Source: Nitrospinaceae bacterium
Lineage (GTDB): Bacteria; Nitrospinota; Nitrospinia; Nitrospinales; JACRGP01
NCBI GenBank assembly: GCA_029261575.1
Contig: JAJDBD010000163.1
Location: 1 to 52,371, forward strand
Direction: 5' to 3'
Length of the DNA: 52,371 nucleotides
Part shown: in pieces, positions 33,139 through 41,757 of the stretch
How positions within the stretch are numbered: position 1 is the first letter of the stretch
Layout of the letters: every line of letters begins with the position of its first letter
The notes under the pieces: model-generated
Told to the model about the DNA's origin: nothing
What the model saw: the letters and a program-made list of their open reading frames with translations, nothing else
The model's database searches: none
Translations under genes and position numbers: made by a program

Positions 33139-34392
33139 ATGAATATCGAAGAACTCAAATCAAAAACCATATCCGAATTAACCGCCTTAGCCAAACAACT
33201 CAAGATACAGGGACACAGCAGTCTCAGGAAGCAGGATCTGATTTTCAAAATCCTGGAAGCCCAAACGGAGAAAGACGGGTTGATGTTTGGTCAGGGAGTG
33301 TTGGAAATTCTGCCCGACGGGTTTGGGTTTCTGCGGGCGCCGACTTACAACTATCTTCCCGGTCCGGACGATATTTACGTGTCTCCCTCGCAGATACGCA
33401 AGTTTGACATGCACACCGGGGACACGATATCGGGGCAGATTCGCCCGCCGAAAGACAGCGAGCGCTATTTTGCCTTGCTGAAGGTGGAGGCGATCAATTA
33501 CGAGACTCCGGACAAGACCAAGGACAAAATACTTTTCGACAACTTGACGCCGCTGTATCCCTCGGAACGCCTGCGTTTGGAAACCCCGGAAGGCAGCGCC
33601 CATCTCAGCGCGCGCATCATGGACCTGATGACGCCGATCGGCAAGGGCCAGCGCGGTCTCATCGTCGCCCCGCCCCGCACCGGCAAAACCATGCTGTTGC
33701 AGGATATCGCCAACAGCATCACCTCCAACTTCCCCGAAGTGTCGCTCATCGTTTTATTGATCGACGAACGTCCGGAGGAAGTGACGGACATGCAACGCTC
33801 GGTCAAGGGCGAGGTCATCAGTTCCACCTTCGACGAACCGGCCCAGCGCCACGTGCAAGTGGCGGAGATGGTGATCGAAAAAGCCAAGCGCCTGGTCGAA
33901 CATAAAAAAGACGTGGTCATTCTTCTGGACAGCATCACCCGCCTGGCGCGGGCTTACAACGCGATTGTGCCGCCCAGCGGCAAGGTGCTCTCAGGCGGCG
34001 TGGACTCCAACGCCCTGCAGAGGCCGAAACGGTTTTTCGGCGCGGCGCGGAACCTGGAAGAAGGCGGCAGTCTCACGATCATCGCCACGGCCCTCATCGA
34101 TACCGGCAGTCGGATGGACGACGTGATTTTTGAGGAATTCAAGGGCACCGGCAACCTGGAAATCGTGCTCGACCGCAAGCTGGCGGACAAGCGGACCTTT
34201 CCCTCGATCGACATCAACCGGTCCGGCACCCGCAAGGAAGAATTGCTCATGTCCAACGAGGACCTGCAAAGGGTCTGGCTGTTGCGAAAAGTTTTGCTCC
34301 CGATGGGCATCCATGATAGCATGGACCTCCTAATCCAAAGGATCAAGGAAACCAAGAACAACGCTGAGTTTCTTTCCACCATGAACTCCTAA
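33139..34392 (+). CDS. rho: Transcription termination factor Rho (417 aa)
   Basis: This is the hexameric RNA helicase that ends untranslated transcripts. The N-terminal helical domain (1-45) is followed by an RNA-binding cold-shock-like domain with D-G-F-G-F-L-R. The Walker A motif A-P-P-R-T-G-K-T is near 184-191, with Walker [14 protein letters not shown]. The Q/R-loop region is complete through [10 protein letters not shown]. Length is close to E. coli Rho (419), without the large insert seen in Actinobacteria. The start matches the family but lacks a Shine-Dalgarno. rpmE follows after 12 bp. Confidence 0.97.
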   Translation: MNIEELKSKTISELTALAKQLKIQGHSSLRKQDLIFKILEAQTEKDGLMFGQGVLEILPDGFGFLRAPTYNYLPGPDDIYVSPSQIRKFDMHTGDTISGQIRPPKDSERYFALLKVEAINYETPDKTKDKILFDNLTPLYPSERLRLETPEGSAHLSARIMDLMTPIGKGQRGLIVAPPRTGKTMLLQDIANSITSNFPEVSLIVLLIDERPEEVTDMQRSVKGEVISSTFDEPAQRHVQVAEMVIEKAKRLVEHKKDVVILLDSITRLARAYNAIVPPSGKVLSGGVDSNALQRPKRFFGAARNLEEGGSLTIIATALIDTGSRMDDVIFEEFKGTGNLEIVLDRKLADKRTFPSIDINRSGTRKEELLMSNEDLQRVWLLRKVLLPMGIHDSMDLLIQRIKETKNNAEFLSTMNS

Positions 34393-34404
34393 CCGGGGAA
34401 GGTT

Positions 34405-34647
34405 ATGAAACAAGGGATACATCCAGAATATTTCGAGACCGACATCCAGTGCGCCTGCGGAAATAAAATGGCGACGCGCTCCACGCTCAAGGGCATTCAT
34501 GTGGAGATATGCTCCGCGTGCCATCCTTTCTACACCGGCAAACAGAAGCTGATGGACACCGCGGGCAGGATCGAGAAGTTCCAACGCAAGTACGCCAAAG
34601 CCAAGGCCCAAACCAAAGCTCCCGAAGAAACCGCCGCCCCCAGTTAG
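34405..34647 (+). CDS. rpmE: 50S ribosomal protein L31 (80 aa)
   Basis: This is a type A L31 with zinc-binding cysteines: M-K-Q-G-I-H-P at the start, C-A-C-G-N, and [12 protein letters not shown] in the middle. The tail has R-I-E-K-F-Q-R-K-Y. The C-terminal 12 residues are an Ala/Glu/Pro-rich extension. Four cysteines in C+ form suggest it is the zinc-containing version. GGGAAGG precedes the ATG. The order rho-rpmE-prfA-prmC is common in bacteria. Confidence 0.95.
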   Translation: MKQGIHPEYFETDIQCACGNKMATRSTLKGIHVEICSACHPFYTGKQKLMDTAGRIEKFQRKYAKAKAQTKAPEETAAPS

Positions 34648-34664
34648 TCCCCGGTTTTATTAGA

Positions 34665-34704
34665 GGGGCAAAGCCCCGTTTCCGCCCGGCCCTATACCGG
34701 GCCG
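34665..34704 (+). other. Two short hairpins between rpmE and prfA
   Basis: GGGGC-AAA-GCCCC (34665-34677) and CGGCCC-TATACC-GGGCCG (34687-34704) lie in the 92-bp gap. Neither has a proper T-run, so they are more likely RNA-stability or attenuation elements than terminators. Confidence 0.4.
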
Positions 34705-34739
34705 CAGGCGTTCGTTTCCGTTCCCCCCGAAGCCCTGCC

Positions 34740-35804
34740 ATGCTAAAAAAGCTTGAAGATATCGAGAATAAATTCGAAAAGCTCAACGACCTGCTGAGCG
34801 ATCCCGCCGTCATCGCGAACCAAAACGACTTCAAAGCCTACGCCAAGGAGCAGTCGGAATTGACGCCGATCGTCCAGCAATACCGGGCGCTGAAAAAAAT
34901 CGACTCACAATTGGAGGAGAACGAAAACCTGCTCAAGGAGGAGGACGATCCGGAAATGGCAGCTATGGCCATGGAGGAGGTGGAAAGTTTGAAGCAGGCC
35001 CGGCTGGAAAATGAAAGCCGTTTGAAAGTCCTTCTGCTTCCCAAAGATCCGAGAGACGGTAAAAACGTGATCATGGAAATCCGCGCCGGAACGGGGGGGG
35101 ACGAAGCGGCCTTGTTTTGCGCCGACGTGTTCCGGATGTACAGCCGATTTTCCGAAAGAGTCAAATGGAAAACCGAAATCCTCAGCGCCAACGAAAGTAT
35201 CAAAGGCGGTTACAAGGAGTTGATCCTGGGGATCCAGGGCAAGGACGTTTTCAGCAAATTGAAATTCGAGAGCGGGACGCATCGCGTCCAGCGCGTCCCG
35301 GAAACCGAAACCCAGGGGCGCGTCCACACGTCTGCTATCACCGTCGCCATCCTCCCGGAAGCGGAGGAAGTGGACATGACCATCAATCCGCAGGATTTAA
35401 AGATCGACGTGTTTCGCTCTTCGGGTCCCGGAGGACAAAGCGTGAACACCACCGACTCCGCGGTTCGCCTGACGCATGTTCCCACCGGACTGGTGGTGAC
35501 CTGTCAGGACGAAAAGTCCCAGCATAAAAACAAGGAGAAGGCCATGAAGGTTTTGCGCTCCCGGTTGCTGGACGAGGAGCAGAGAAAGCAACAGGAAGAA
35601 ACCGCGCGCGAACGCAGGAGCCAGGTGGGAAGCGGCGACCGGAGCGAACGCATCCGCACCTACAATTATTCGCAGGAGAGGGTGACGGACCATCGGATTG
35701 GTTTGACGTTGCACAAGTTGACTCAGATCATGGAAGGCGACCTGGAAGAAATTCTGGAACCTCTGGCGCTTCATTTTCAAGCCGAGGCCCTGAAATCAAA
35801 CTAG
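34740..35804 (+). CDS. prfA: Peptide chain release factor 1 (354 aa)
   Basis: RF1 releases peptides at UAA and UAG. The coiled N-terminal domain (1-100) is followed by the family block [11 protein letters not shown]. The recognition domain includes [14 protein letters not shown]. The catalytic G-G-Q is in [13 protein letters not shown]. No recoding frameshift site is present, as expected for RF1 rather than RF2. The ATG at 34740 starts the M-L-K-K-L-E-D-I homology; the frame from 34509 overlaps rpmE and was not used. Confidence 0.96.
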   Translation: MLKKLEDIENKFEKLNDLLSDPAVIANQNDFKAYAKEQSELTPIVQQYRALKKIDSQLEENENLLKEEDDPEMAAMAMEEVESLKQARLENESRLKVLLLPKDPRDGKNVIMEIRAGTGGDEAALFCADVFRMYSRFSERVKWKTEILSANESIKGGYKELILGIQGKDVFSKLKFESGTHRVQRVPETETQGRVHTSAITVAILPEAEEVDMTINPQDLKIDVFRSSGPGGQSVNTTDSAVRLTHVPTGLVVTCQDEKSQHKNKEKAMKVLRSRLLDEEQRKQQEETARERRSQVGSGDRSERIRTYNYSQERVTDHRIGLTLHKLTQIMEGDLEEILEPLALHFQAEALKSN

Positions 35805-35876
35805 CCGCCCGGCCAGCGTGACGCTGGACCCAGTAAAAAGAATGAACCACAGATGAACGCGGAGAGAACCAGAGTT
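35805..35876. other. Intergenic repeat patch between prfA and the 87-bp repeat
   Basis: A perfect 6-bp stem hairpin (CCAGCG-TGA-CGCTGG, 35813-35827) is followed by a stretch AACCACAGATGAACGCGG around 35845-35862, resembling short intergenic repeats common in many bacterial genomes. No gene is seen. Confidence 0.4.
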
Positions 35877-35961
35877 TAACAGTGGACGGAAATCGATAGT
35901 GTCGTTGCCGATTCAGAAAAGATCATCCAATCGCCAACCGCTGGCTCCGGCGCTTCGCCGG
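35877..35961 (-). repeat. Dispersed 87-bp repeat, copy A
   Basis: Read on the minus strand from 35961 down, this stretch aligns without gaps to copy B (39195-39281), with about 66 of 87 positions identical by eye. It lies across the annotated 5' end of prmC. Its minus-strand translation contains E-A-P-E-P-A-V-G-D, parallel to copy B. Confidence 0.75.
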
Positions 35962-35997
35962 TTGCCCCCTGGGGCTTCCCAGGCGGAGCTTTTGAGT

Positions 35998-36843
35998 TTG
36001 ACCGAAAAGCGTCTCCAGGACGCGGGCGTCGACTCTCCCCGCTTGGACGCCGAACTCCTTTTGGCAAGCGCTCTGCAGATCGATCGTTTGCAGGTGTTGA
36101 TTGAATCCCGCCGCGTATTATCTCCAGACGTCGTCGGCGAAATTGAAAGCCTGGTCCAACGCCGAGAGAGCCGGGAACCCATGTCCCAGATTTTAGGGCG
36201 CCGCGAGTTCTGGTCGCTGGATTTCAAAGTCGACCGGAACGTATTGACCCCGCGCCCGGAAACGGAAATTCTTGTCGAACGTTTTTTGTCCCTGGCCAAA
36301 GCGCGCGAGGCGGCGGGACCTTTGGATGTCCTGGACCTGGGAACCGGATCGGGAATTCTGGCCGTCGTTGCGGCGTTGGAAATTTCTTCCTGCCGGGCGA
36401 CCGCCGTGGATTGTTCCCTGGAGGCTTTGGAAACGGCGCGGGAAAACGCGCGCGCGCACGGGGTCCAGGACCGCATTGAGTTTGTCCACAGCGACTGGTT
36501 CGAGCGCGTGGCTCCAACGGCCCGATTTGATTTCATTCTTTGCAACCCGCCTTATATCCCGGAAAATTATATGGACCGCCTGCCGCCGGACGTCAAAAAC
36601 TTTGAGCCGGAATCGGCGTTGAACGGCGGCGCGGGCGGACTGGATTGCTTTCGCCGGATCGTTCCGGAGGCCGGGTTGCGGTTGAATCCGGGCGGATATC
36701 TGTTGCTCGAAATGTGGCGCGACCAGGCGGCGGCGCTGGGCGAAATATTTTTGCGCGCCGGAGGCTGGTCCGTTCCCGAAACGATAAAAGATTACGCCGG
36801 ACTGGACCGGATCACCGTTGCGCGGAGGTTGGCGCGTGGATAA
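35998..36843 (+). CDS. prmC: Peptide chain release factor N5-glutamine methyltransferase PrmC (281 aa)
   Basis: PrmC methylates the Gln of the GGQ motif in RF1 and RF2; its gene follows prfA. The helical N-terminal part has D-S-P-R-L-D-A-E-L-L-L. The SAM motif is D-L-G-T-G-S-G near 115 and the catalytic motif is N-P-P-Y-I-P. The frame is open from a GTG at 35899, but that upstream part is encoded by the reverse side of repeat copy A. A TTG at 35998 (nine bases after GGAG) gives a product of normal PrmC length, so it is preferred. It overlaps murA by 8 bp. Confidence 0.93.
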   Translation: MTEKRLQDAGVDSPRLDAELLLASALQIDRLQVLIESRRVLSPDVVGEIESLVQRRESREPMSQILGRREFWSLDFKVDRNVLTPRPETEILVERFLSLAKAREAAGPLDVLDLGTGSGILAVVAALEISSCRATAVDCSLEALETARENARAHGVQDRIEFVHSDWFERVAPTARFDFILCNPPYIPENYMDRLPPDVKNFEPESALNGGAGGLDCFRRIVPEAGLRLNPGGYLLLEMWRDQAAALGEIFLRAGGWSVPETIKDYAGLDRITVARRLARG

Positions 36844-38089
36844 AATTGTCATCCAAGGTGGAAAGCCTTTGCGCGGAACGGTTGCGGTGAGCGGGGCGAA
36901 GAACGCCGTGCTTCCGGTTTTGGCGGCTACCCTTCTGACTTCGGGGAAAAACGAGATTCTGAACGCTCCGCAGGTGCGGGACGTTTCCACCATGGCGCAT
37001 TTGCTGGTGGAGTTGGGCGCGGAACTGGAACATTTCGAGGGCGGCAGGGTGGTTCTCGACACGTCCCGCGTGAACAACCCCGAGGCGCCTTACGATCTGG
37101 TGCGCACCATGCGCGCCTCCTGCCTGGTGCTGGGTCCCTTGCTGGCCCGGCTGGGCCAGGCGCGCGTTTCTCTTCCGGGAGGATGCGCGATCGGCGCGCG
37201 GCCCGTCGATTTGCATATCAAAGGACTGGAAGCGCTTGGCGCGAAAATCAGTTTGGAAGAGGGGTATATTGTTGGCACGACCAACGGTTTGAAGGGGGCG
37301 CATTATTTTTTCGATACGGTTTCCGTCACCGGCACGGCGAACATAATGATGGCCGCGACCCTGGCCGACGGCGAGACGATCCTGGAAAACGCCGCCCGGG
37401 AACCTGAAGTCGCCTTTCTCGGCGAGTTATTGAATCGTTGCGGAGCCAAAATCAGCGGAGCTGGCGAAGACGTCGTTACCATTCAGGGCGTCGCTTCCCT
37501 GGAGCCGTTTCAATGCCGGATTTTTCCCGACCGGATCGAAGCGGCGACGTATTTGATTTCCGGAGCCATCACCGGAGGCGAGGTGGAGGTTGTGGATTGC
37601 ATCCCGCACCATATCGAACCGTTGATTCTGAAATTGCGGGAGGCGGGGTTTCTCGTGGAAGAAGGCGAGGACCGCGTGAAGATAAGCGGGAACGACCGAC
37701 CCGTTTCGGTCAACATTAAAACTCAGCCGCATCCTGGTTTTGCGACAGACATTCAGGCGCAGTTCATGGCGCTCATGACTCTGGCGCGCGGCCAGAGCAT
37801 CGTCACGGAATCGGTTTTTGAAAACCGCTTCATGCACGTGGCGGAGTTGCGGCGGATGGGCGCGGATATCGAGGTGCGGGGCAATACCGCCATCGTTCGC
37901 GGCGTGGAACGATTGAGCGGCGCGCCGGTGATGGCGACGGACTTGCGAGCCAGCGCGTCCCTGGTGTTGGCCGCTTTGGCGGCGCAGGGAGAATCTGTTA
38001 TTTCCAGGGTGTACCATATCGATCGCGGATACGAGCGCATGGAAAATAAATTTTCCCAACTGGGAGCCGACATTCAAAGGGTAAAATAA
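36836..38089 (+). CDS. murA: UDP-N-acetylglucosamine 1-carboxyvinyltransferase (417 aa)
   Basis: This enzyme performs the first committed step of peptidoglycan synthesis, adding enolpyruvyl from PEP to UDP-GlcNAc in the cytoplasm. The N-terminal S-G-A-K-N-A at 19-24 supplies the catalytic Lys. The fosfomycin-target cysteine C117 is in L-P-G-G-C-A-I-G-A-R-P-V-D, and the C-terminal R-G-Y-E-R-M-E-x-K-F is present. Cys rather than Asp at 117 means the usual fosfomycin-sensitive form. The GTG start at 36836 has GGAGG six bases upstream. It is followed by waaF after 15 bp. Confidence 0.96.
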   Translation: MDKIVIQGGKPLRGTVAVSGAKNAVLPVLAATLLTSGKNEILNAPQVRDVSTMAHLLVELGAELEHFEGGRVVLDTSRVNNPEAPYDLVRTMRASCLVLGPLLARLGQARVSLPGGCAIGARPVDLHIKGLEALGAKISLEEGYIVGTTNGLKGAHYFFDTVSVTGTANIMMAATLADGETILENAAREPEVAFLGELLNRCGAKISGAGEDVVTIQGVASLEPFQCRIFPDRIEAATYLISGAITGGEVEVVDCIPHHIEPLILKLREAGFLVEEGEDRVKISGNDRPVSVNIKTQPHPGFATDIQAQFMALMTLARGQSIVTESVFENRFMHVAELRRMGADIEVRGNTAIVRGVERLSGAPVMATDLRASASLVLAALAAQGESVISRVYHIDRGYERMENKFSQLGADIQRVK

Positions 38090-38104
38090 GCTCCGTTCAT
38101 ATTT

Positions 38105-39229
38105 ATGTTTAAAAAACAGCCGATCAGAGAAAAGGAATTTCAGCAAATATTATTGTGGGGTCCGAACTGGATCGGGGACGTGGTGTTATCCATGCCCGCC
38201 ATTCAGGCTTTGGCCGCGCGTTATCCGGCGGCGCGCATCACCGCCGTTTCTCAAAAGTCCTCCCAGGATCTGTTCTTGGCGCATCCCGCCGTGGATTCGG
38301 TGATCCCCATTCCCTATTCCCGCGACGACAGCGTCTTCGACAAAATCGATTTCGCCAGGAGTTTAAAAAAGTATGACTTTGATCTGGCGGCGGTGTTTCC
38401 CAACTCCCTGCGCGGAGCCTGGATGGCTTTTCTATCCGGAGCCAAGACGCGGTTGGGCTACGACGCAGAAGGCCGGTCCGTTTTGCTGACGCATCCTACC
38501 GCCCTGACGGAGAGGATTAAATCCCTGCATCGCGCGGAATATTTTTTAAACATCCTGCAACCGTTGGGGCTGGAATCCGCGAGCTTGGAATTCGACGAGA
38601 TCGTTCCCGACAGCGCGCGGCGTACCGTGCGAGACCGGTTGGAATCGCTGGGATTGCGCGAGGGCGCGTTTCTCGCCTCCATCCATCCAGGGGCCTCCAA
38701 ACCGGAACGGGGATGGCACGCCCAGCGATACGGAATTCTATGCCAACGGCTGGTCAAGGATTACGGGGCGAAGATTCTTTTGCTGGGATCTGCCCGGGAG
38801 GGACCTTTGCTGGATGAAATTGAAAGCTCCTGCCCGAAGGGAGAAGCCTTTCGGTTTACCGACTTGAGTCTTCTGGAAGCGGCGGCCCTCATCGAGTCCA
38901 GCCATTTGTTTATTGGTAACGACAGCGGGATGATTCATCTGGCGGCGATGGTCGGGACGCCCCTGGTCGGAATCTACGGTCCCGGAGACGCCCAGACCAC
39001 GGGACCTTTGACGGTCCCGAAAAAAAGCGCCATCGTGACGCGCAATTTCCCCTGCTCCCCTTGCAGGCAAAGGTTTTTCAAGGAGTGCAAACCTTCCGCG
39101 CACAACAAACCTTATTGTCTGGAAGATATCAGCGTCAAGGACGTCGTTGAAGAGGTTCAAAACCTGGCGCGGAAAATCAGCGAGACGCCCGATCCCGGCG
39201 AGGCGCCGGAGCCGATAGTTGGCGAATGA
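38105..39229 (+). CDS. waaF: Lipopolysaccharide heptosyltransferase II-type enzyme, GT9 (374 aa)
   Basis: This GT9 enzyme transfers heptose from ADP-heptose to the LPS inner core at the cytoplasmic face of the membrane. The N-terminal L-L-W-G-P-N-W-I-G-D-V-V-L-S-M-P and P-A-A-R-I-T are typical of WaaF. The C-terminal donor site F-I-G-N-D-S-G-M-I-H-L-A-A and G-P-G-D are present, as is a C-S-P-C...C...C cluster near 317-338 common in this family. The last ten residues (G-E-A-P-E-P-I-V-G-E) and the stop codon come from repeat copy B, an unusual end. Implies LPS with heptose. Confidence 0.93.
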   Translation: MFKKQPIREKEFQQILLWGPNWIGDVVLSMPAIQALAARYPAARITAVSQKSSQDLFLAHPAVDSVIPIPYSRDDSVFDKIDFARSLKKYDFDLAAVFPNSLRGAWMAFLSGAKTRLGYDAEGRSVLLTHPTALTERIKSLHRAEYFLNILQPLGLESASLEFDEIVPDSARRTVRDRLESLGLREGAFLASIHPGASKPERGWHAQRYGILCQRLVKDYGAKILLLGSAREGPLLDEIESSCPKGEAFRFTDLSLLEAAALIESSHLFIGNDSGMIHLAAMVGTPLVGIYGPGDAQTTGPLTVPKKSAIVTRNFPCSPCRQRFFKECKPSAHNKPYCLEDISVKDVVEEVQNLARKISETPDPGEAPEPIVGE

Positions 39230-39281
39230 ACGATCATTTTCAAATCGGCAACCGATCTATCGTTTTCCACCCACCGTCAAA
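39195..39281 (+). repeat. Dispersed 87-bp repeat, copy B
   Basis: This is the full-length partner of copy A. Its first half codes for the last residues of WaaF and supplies the TGA; the rest is intergenic. The first 44 bases are repeated as copy C 103 bases further on. Confidence 0.75.
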
Positions 39282-39297
39282 AAAAATCAAAAACCGA

Positions 39298-39341
39298 CCG
39301 GCGAGGCGCTGAGGCCAGTGGTTGGCGAATGAACGATCATT
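39298..39341 (+). repeat. Dispersed repeat, half copy C
   Basis: These 44 bases match the first half of copy B with six differences. The distal end touches the stop codon of the PRC-barrel gene on the minus strand. Read in the same phase as copy B it encodes G-E-A-L-R-P-V-V-G-E and a stop. Confidence 0.75.
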
Positions 39342-39735
39342 CTTCGTTCTCTTTTTCGGATTTCGCCGACGGGTAGGGTTTCAAGTCGAAATGGCTGAGG
39401 ATCAGTTCTTCTTCGTCGGCGGAGACGTCGTCTAAATTTGCGGGTTCGGGAACGTCCATCAGCTGTTCGAGTTTCCAACTGGATTTAACTTTCCCGACGT
39501 CTTTGATCTCGTAAATTTCCCTGGGAACCAATATTCGCTTGCCCTGGATTCTTAAAAAGCCGCCCAGGGTGACGACGAGAAAGCGCGGCAAAAAAGTGAC
39601 GGCTTCCACTAGCAAGCCGTCGATTTTCGCGATCACTTCCTTGTCCTGGTCGTAGAGAAAGGAACCAATGATTCGGTCGTCGGGATGCAGATCGTGAACA
39701 TTGTCGTCGATATATTTGAGTTGCCTTTGGGTCAT
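39337..39735 (-). CDS. PRC-barrel-like protein of unknown role (132 aa)
   Basis: Residues 15-85 look like a PRC-barrel: D-D-R-I-I-G-S-F-L-Y-D, then K-I-D-G-L-L-V-E, V-V-T-L-G-G-F and L-V-P-R-E-I-Y-E-I. PRC barrels occur in ribosome maturation factor RimM and in photosynthetic reaction-centre H subunits, where they mediate protein contacts. The acidic C-terminal tail ends K-S-E-K-E-N-E-E. It is soluble. The ATG at 39735 has GGAGGG upstream; an upstream extension to 39762 was rejected. It is divergent from the DUF4124 gene. Confidence 0.65.
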   Translation of the reverse strand: MTQRQLKYIDDNVHDLHPDDRIIGSFLYDQDKEVIAKIDGLLVEAVTFLPRFLVVTLGGFLRIQGKRILVPREIYEIKDVGKVKSSWKLEQLMDVPEPANLDDVSADEEELILSHFDLKPYPSAKSEKENEE

Positions 39736-39796
39736 GGGACCCTCCGCGGACGCAATTGGCAATGCATTGATTATAGCAGAGCCATATCAGGATTGG

Positions 39797-39802
39797 TATA
39801 AT
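39797..39802 (+). promoter_or_regulatory. Extended -10 promoter before the DUF4124 gene
   Basis: TG-G-TATAAT is a consensus extended -10 element (TATAAT at 39797-39802). No good -35 at 17 bases is visible, as usual for extended -10 promoters. On the opposite strand another TATAAT (39770-39775) may serve the PRC-barrel gene. Confidence 0.5.
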
Positions 39803-39857
39803 ACGGAAAGACCGCTTTCCGGGATTTAATAAAAACAAGACGAGGAGCCAGAGATTC

Positions 39858-40613
39858 TTGTTCAATTCAAATAAACTTTCGTTTTTCAAATGGGTCGGGA
39901 TTTTGTGCGTTTTCATCTTTTGTTTTACGGTTCAACCCGCGTCGGCAAAAATATATAAATGGAAGGACGACACGGGAAAAGTTTTTTTCACCGACGATGA
40001 GAGTAAGATTCCCGCCAAATTCCGCAAAGGAACCCATATAAAAAAGGTCCGCGAGGTCCAGCCCATCAGAGGGTCCAGTGCCGGAGGCGGGAGCGATAAG
40101 GGGGCCTCGTCCGGTGGAAGCGCGGGTCCGGCAGTTGGCGAGGAAGAAGCAAAGCCGGAGGGGATTTTGAGCGAAAAGGAAAAAACGGTCTTCAAGGCCG
40201 CCGTTGCCTTGTTAAAAAAAGAAGCCGCGAAGGACGGAGAAATCGGCAAGATCGTCCTCAACACTCGCAATGCAAAAAATGTGGTGGTTCAGTTGCAGGC
40301 CGCCCTTCCAGGAAAAAAGAAGGCCCTGGCAGATTTGGAAACGGTGAAAGCGCCGGAGGCCGGGCAGACCGCGAGCTTTCTTAAGACCAGCATCGCGGCG
40401 GACGAGGCTCTTTCTGTCAGCATGCCGCGCTTGAAAAATCAGGTCGCTAAAACTCAAGCGCGTTTGAAAGGCGAGATGACCAAAGCCAATGAATTGATCG
40501 CAACGCTGAACGCCGCGCTGAAAAAATCCGACGAAGTAGAAGCCAAGGCGACTGCGGATCAGGACGCCGACGGCCCACCCGAAAAAAGCGCCGGGAAAAA
40601 AGGAAAAAAGTAA
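39858..40613 (+). CDS. Exported DUF4124 protein with helical C-terminal region (251 aa)
   Basis: A signal peptide (about 1-30, ending A-S-A) precedes a DUF4124 domain with I-Y-K-W-K-D-D-T-G-K-V-F-F-T-D-D. A low-complexity Gly/Ser linker (about 70-90) is followed by a Lys/Ala-rich helical tail of 150 residues. The linker contains the G-G-S-A-G-P-A-V-G-E stretch that resembles the 87-bp repeat peptide. It is a periplasmic protein of unknown role. The start is TTG with CGAGGAG ten bases upstream. A second DUF4124 protein is encoded at 42657-43607. Confidence 0.75.
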   Translation: MFNSNKLSFFKWVGILCVFIFCFTVQPASAKIYKWKDDTGKVFFTDDESKIPAKFRKGTHIKKVREVQPIRGSSAGGGSDKGASSGGSAGPAVGEEEAKPEGILSEKEKTVFKAAVALLKKEAAKDGEIGKIVLNTRNAKNVVVQLQAALPGKKKALADLETVKAPEAGQTASFLKTSIAADEALSVSMPRLKNQVAKTQARLKGEMTKANELIATLNAALKKSDEVEAKATADQDADGPPEKSAGKKGKK

Positions 40614-40656
40614 CGAGGCTCCAAAAATACGATTAATCCAGACAAGGCGGTTTGAA

Positions 40657-41052
40657 ATGGCTTATTGTCCAAAATGCAAGGAGGAGTTTCGCGAAGGGTT
40701 CGCGGTGTGCGAGGATTGCAACGTGGCTCTGGTCGAATCTCTTGAAGGCGAAGAGGCGGAACTTGAAGAGTTGGACGTCGCGTGCACCGTTTCCCAGGAA
40801 GAAAACGCCTACATCATTCGCGGCTATCTTGAAAGCGAGGGCATTCCCTGCCAATTGGAAAACCTCACCTTTCACGCCGCTCCCGGAGGCGCGCTGAGCA
40901 AGGTCAAGTTATGGACCAAAAAGACCGACGTCGAACGGGCGAGGGAACTGCTGGACGCGCACGAGCATTCGAACTTTTGTTCCTCCTGCGGGCACGTGGC
41001 GGAGGCAAACGATACGGCTTGCGATTTTTGCGGGTCGACGTTTGAGAACTGA
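40657..41052 (+). CDS. Double zinc-ribbon protein with central DUF2007-like domain (131 aa)
   Basis: Two zinc ribbons flank a middle domain. The N-terminal one is C-P-K-C-(n)-C-E-D-C within the first 21 residues. The C-terminal one is C-S-S-C-G-(n)-C-D-F-C-G near 108-126. Between them, about 40-100, is a DUF2007-like (putative signal-transducing, PII-like) fold: A-Y-I-I-R-G-Y-L-E-S-E-G-I-P-C and the tail D-V-E-R-A-R-E-L-L. Function unknown; the zinc ribbons suggest nucleic acid or protein contact. It is a single gene, convergent with the GT2 gene. Confidence 0.75.
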   Translation: MAYCPKCKEEFREGFAVCEDCNVALVESLEGEEAELEELDVACTVSQEENAYIIRGYLESEGIPCQLENLTFHAAPGGALSKVKLWTKKTDVERARELLDAHEHSNFCSSCGHVAEANDTACDFCGSTFEN

Positions 41053-41060
41053 GCGGCGGG

Positions 41061-41744
41061 TCAGTCCAGAAACCTGAATTTGAAGATGTACCACAACGCC
41101 GCCACCCCGTCTTTCCAGGTAATTTTTTTGCCTTCCGAATAATCCCGACCGCTGTAGGAGATGGGCACCTCGTACACGCGGAATTTCAGTTTCGCGATCT
41201 TCCCCGTCACCTCTGGCTCAAACCCGAACCGGTCGCAGGTGATTTGAATCGAGTCCGCGACCTTCCTGGTAAAAACCTTGTAGCCGGTTTCCATGTCCGT
41301 GAGGTTCAGATTGGTCATCATGTTGGACAGGGTGGTGAGCGCCTTATTGGCGACGTAATGCCAATAGAACAGAACGCGATGGGGACCGCCCAGAAAACGC
41401 GACCCGTAAACCACTTCGGCGCGACCGTCCAGAATCGGCCCCAGCAGAACGGCGTAATCTTTGGGATCGTATTCCAGGTCCGCGTCCTGAATGATCACCA
41501 CGTCCCCCGTCAGGCGCTTAAAACCCGTCCGCAAGGCGGCGCCTTTCCCCTGGTTGTGTGGGTGGTAATGGACGACAAACCCGTCCTTCCCCTCGTATTC
41601 CTCTAAAATATCCCGACTGCCGTCCTCGGAAAAATCGTCCACCAGCACGATCTCCTTTTCATAAGGGGCGGCTTGCACCCGCGCGATAATTTCGCGCAGG
41701 GTGTCTTTTTCGTTATAAACGGGGATGACGACCGAGAGCTTCAC
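41061..41744 (-). CDS. Family 2 glycosyltransferase, DPM1/dolichyl-phosphate-mannose-synthase-like (227 aa)
   Basis: This is a cytoplasmic GT2 enzyme. The N-terminal S-V-V-I-P-V-Y-N-E-K and V-D-D-F-S-E-D-G-S are followed by G-K-G-A-A-L-R-T-G-F and the metal-binding D-A-D in I-I-Q-D-A-D-L-E-Y. M-E-T-G-Y-K-V-F and the later G-F-E-P-E-V-T-G-K are typical of polyprenyl-phosphate sugar synthases. No membrane helices, so it is of the short DPM1 type. It could charge the lipid donor for GT-C enzymes like the one at 3213-5774. The start is GTG with no clear Shine-Dalgarno, 13 bp after the DUF5989 gene. Confidence 0.88.
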   Translation of the reverse strand: MKLSVVIPVYNEKDTLREIIARVQAAPYEKEIVLVDDFSEDGSRDILEEYEGKDGFVVHYHPHNQGKGAALRTGFKRLTGDVVIIQDADLEYDPKDYAVLLGPILDGRAEVVYGSRFLGGPHRVLFYWHYVANKALTTLSNMMTNLNLTDMETGYKVFTRKVADSIQITCDRFGFEPEVTGKIAKLKFRVYEVPISYSGRDYSEGKKITWKDGVAALWYIFKFRFLD

Positions 41745-41757
41745 AGAGAGGAGATTA

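Noticed and set aside
39485-39916. 143-codon minus-strand ORF over the PRC-barrel and DUF4124 starts
   Set aside because: It overlaps two better genes and the promoter region; no domain pattern.
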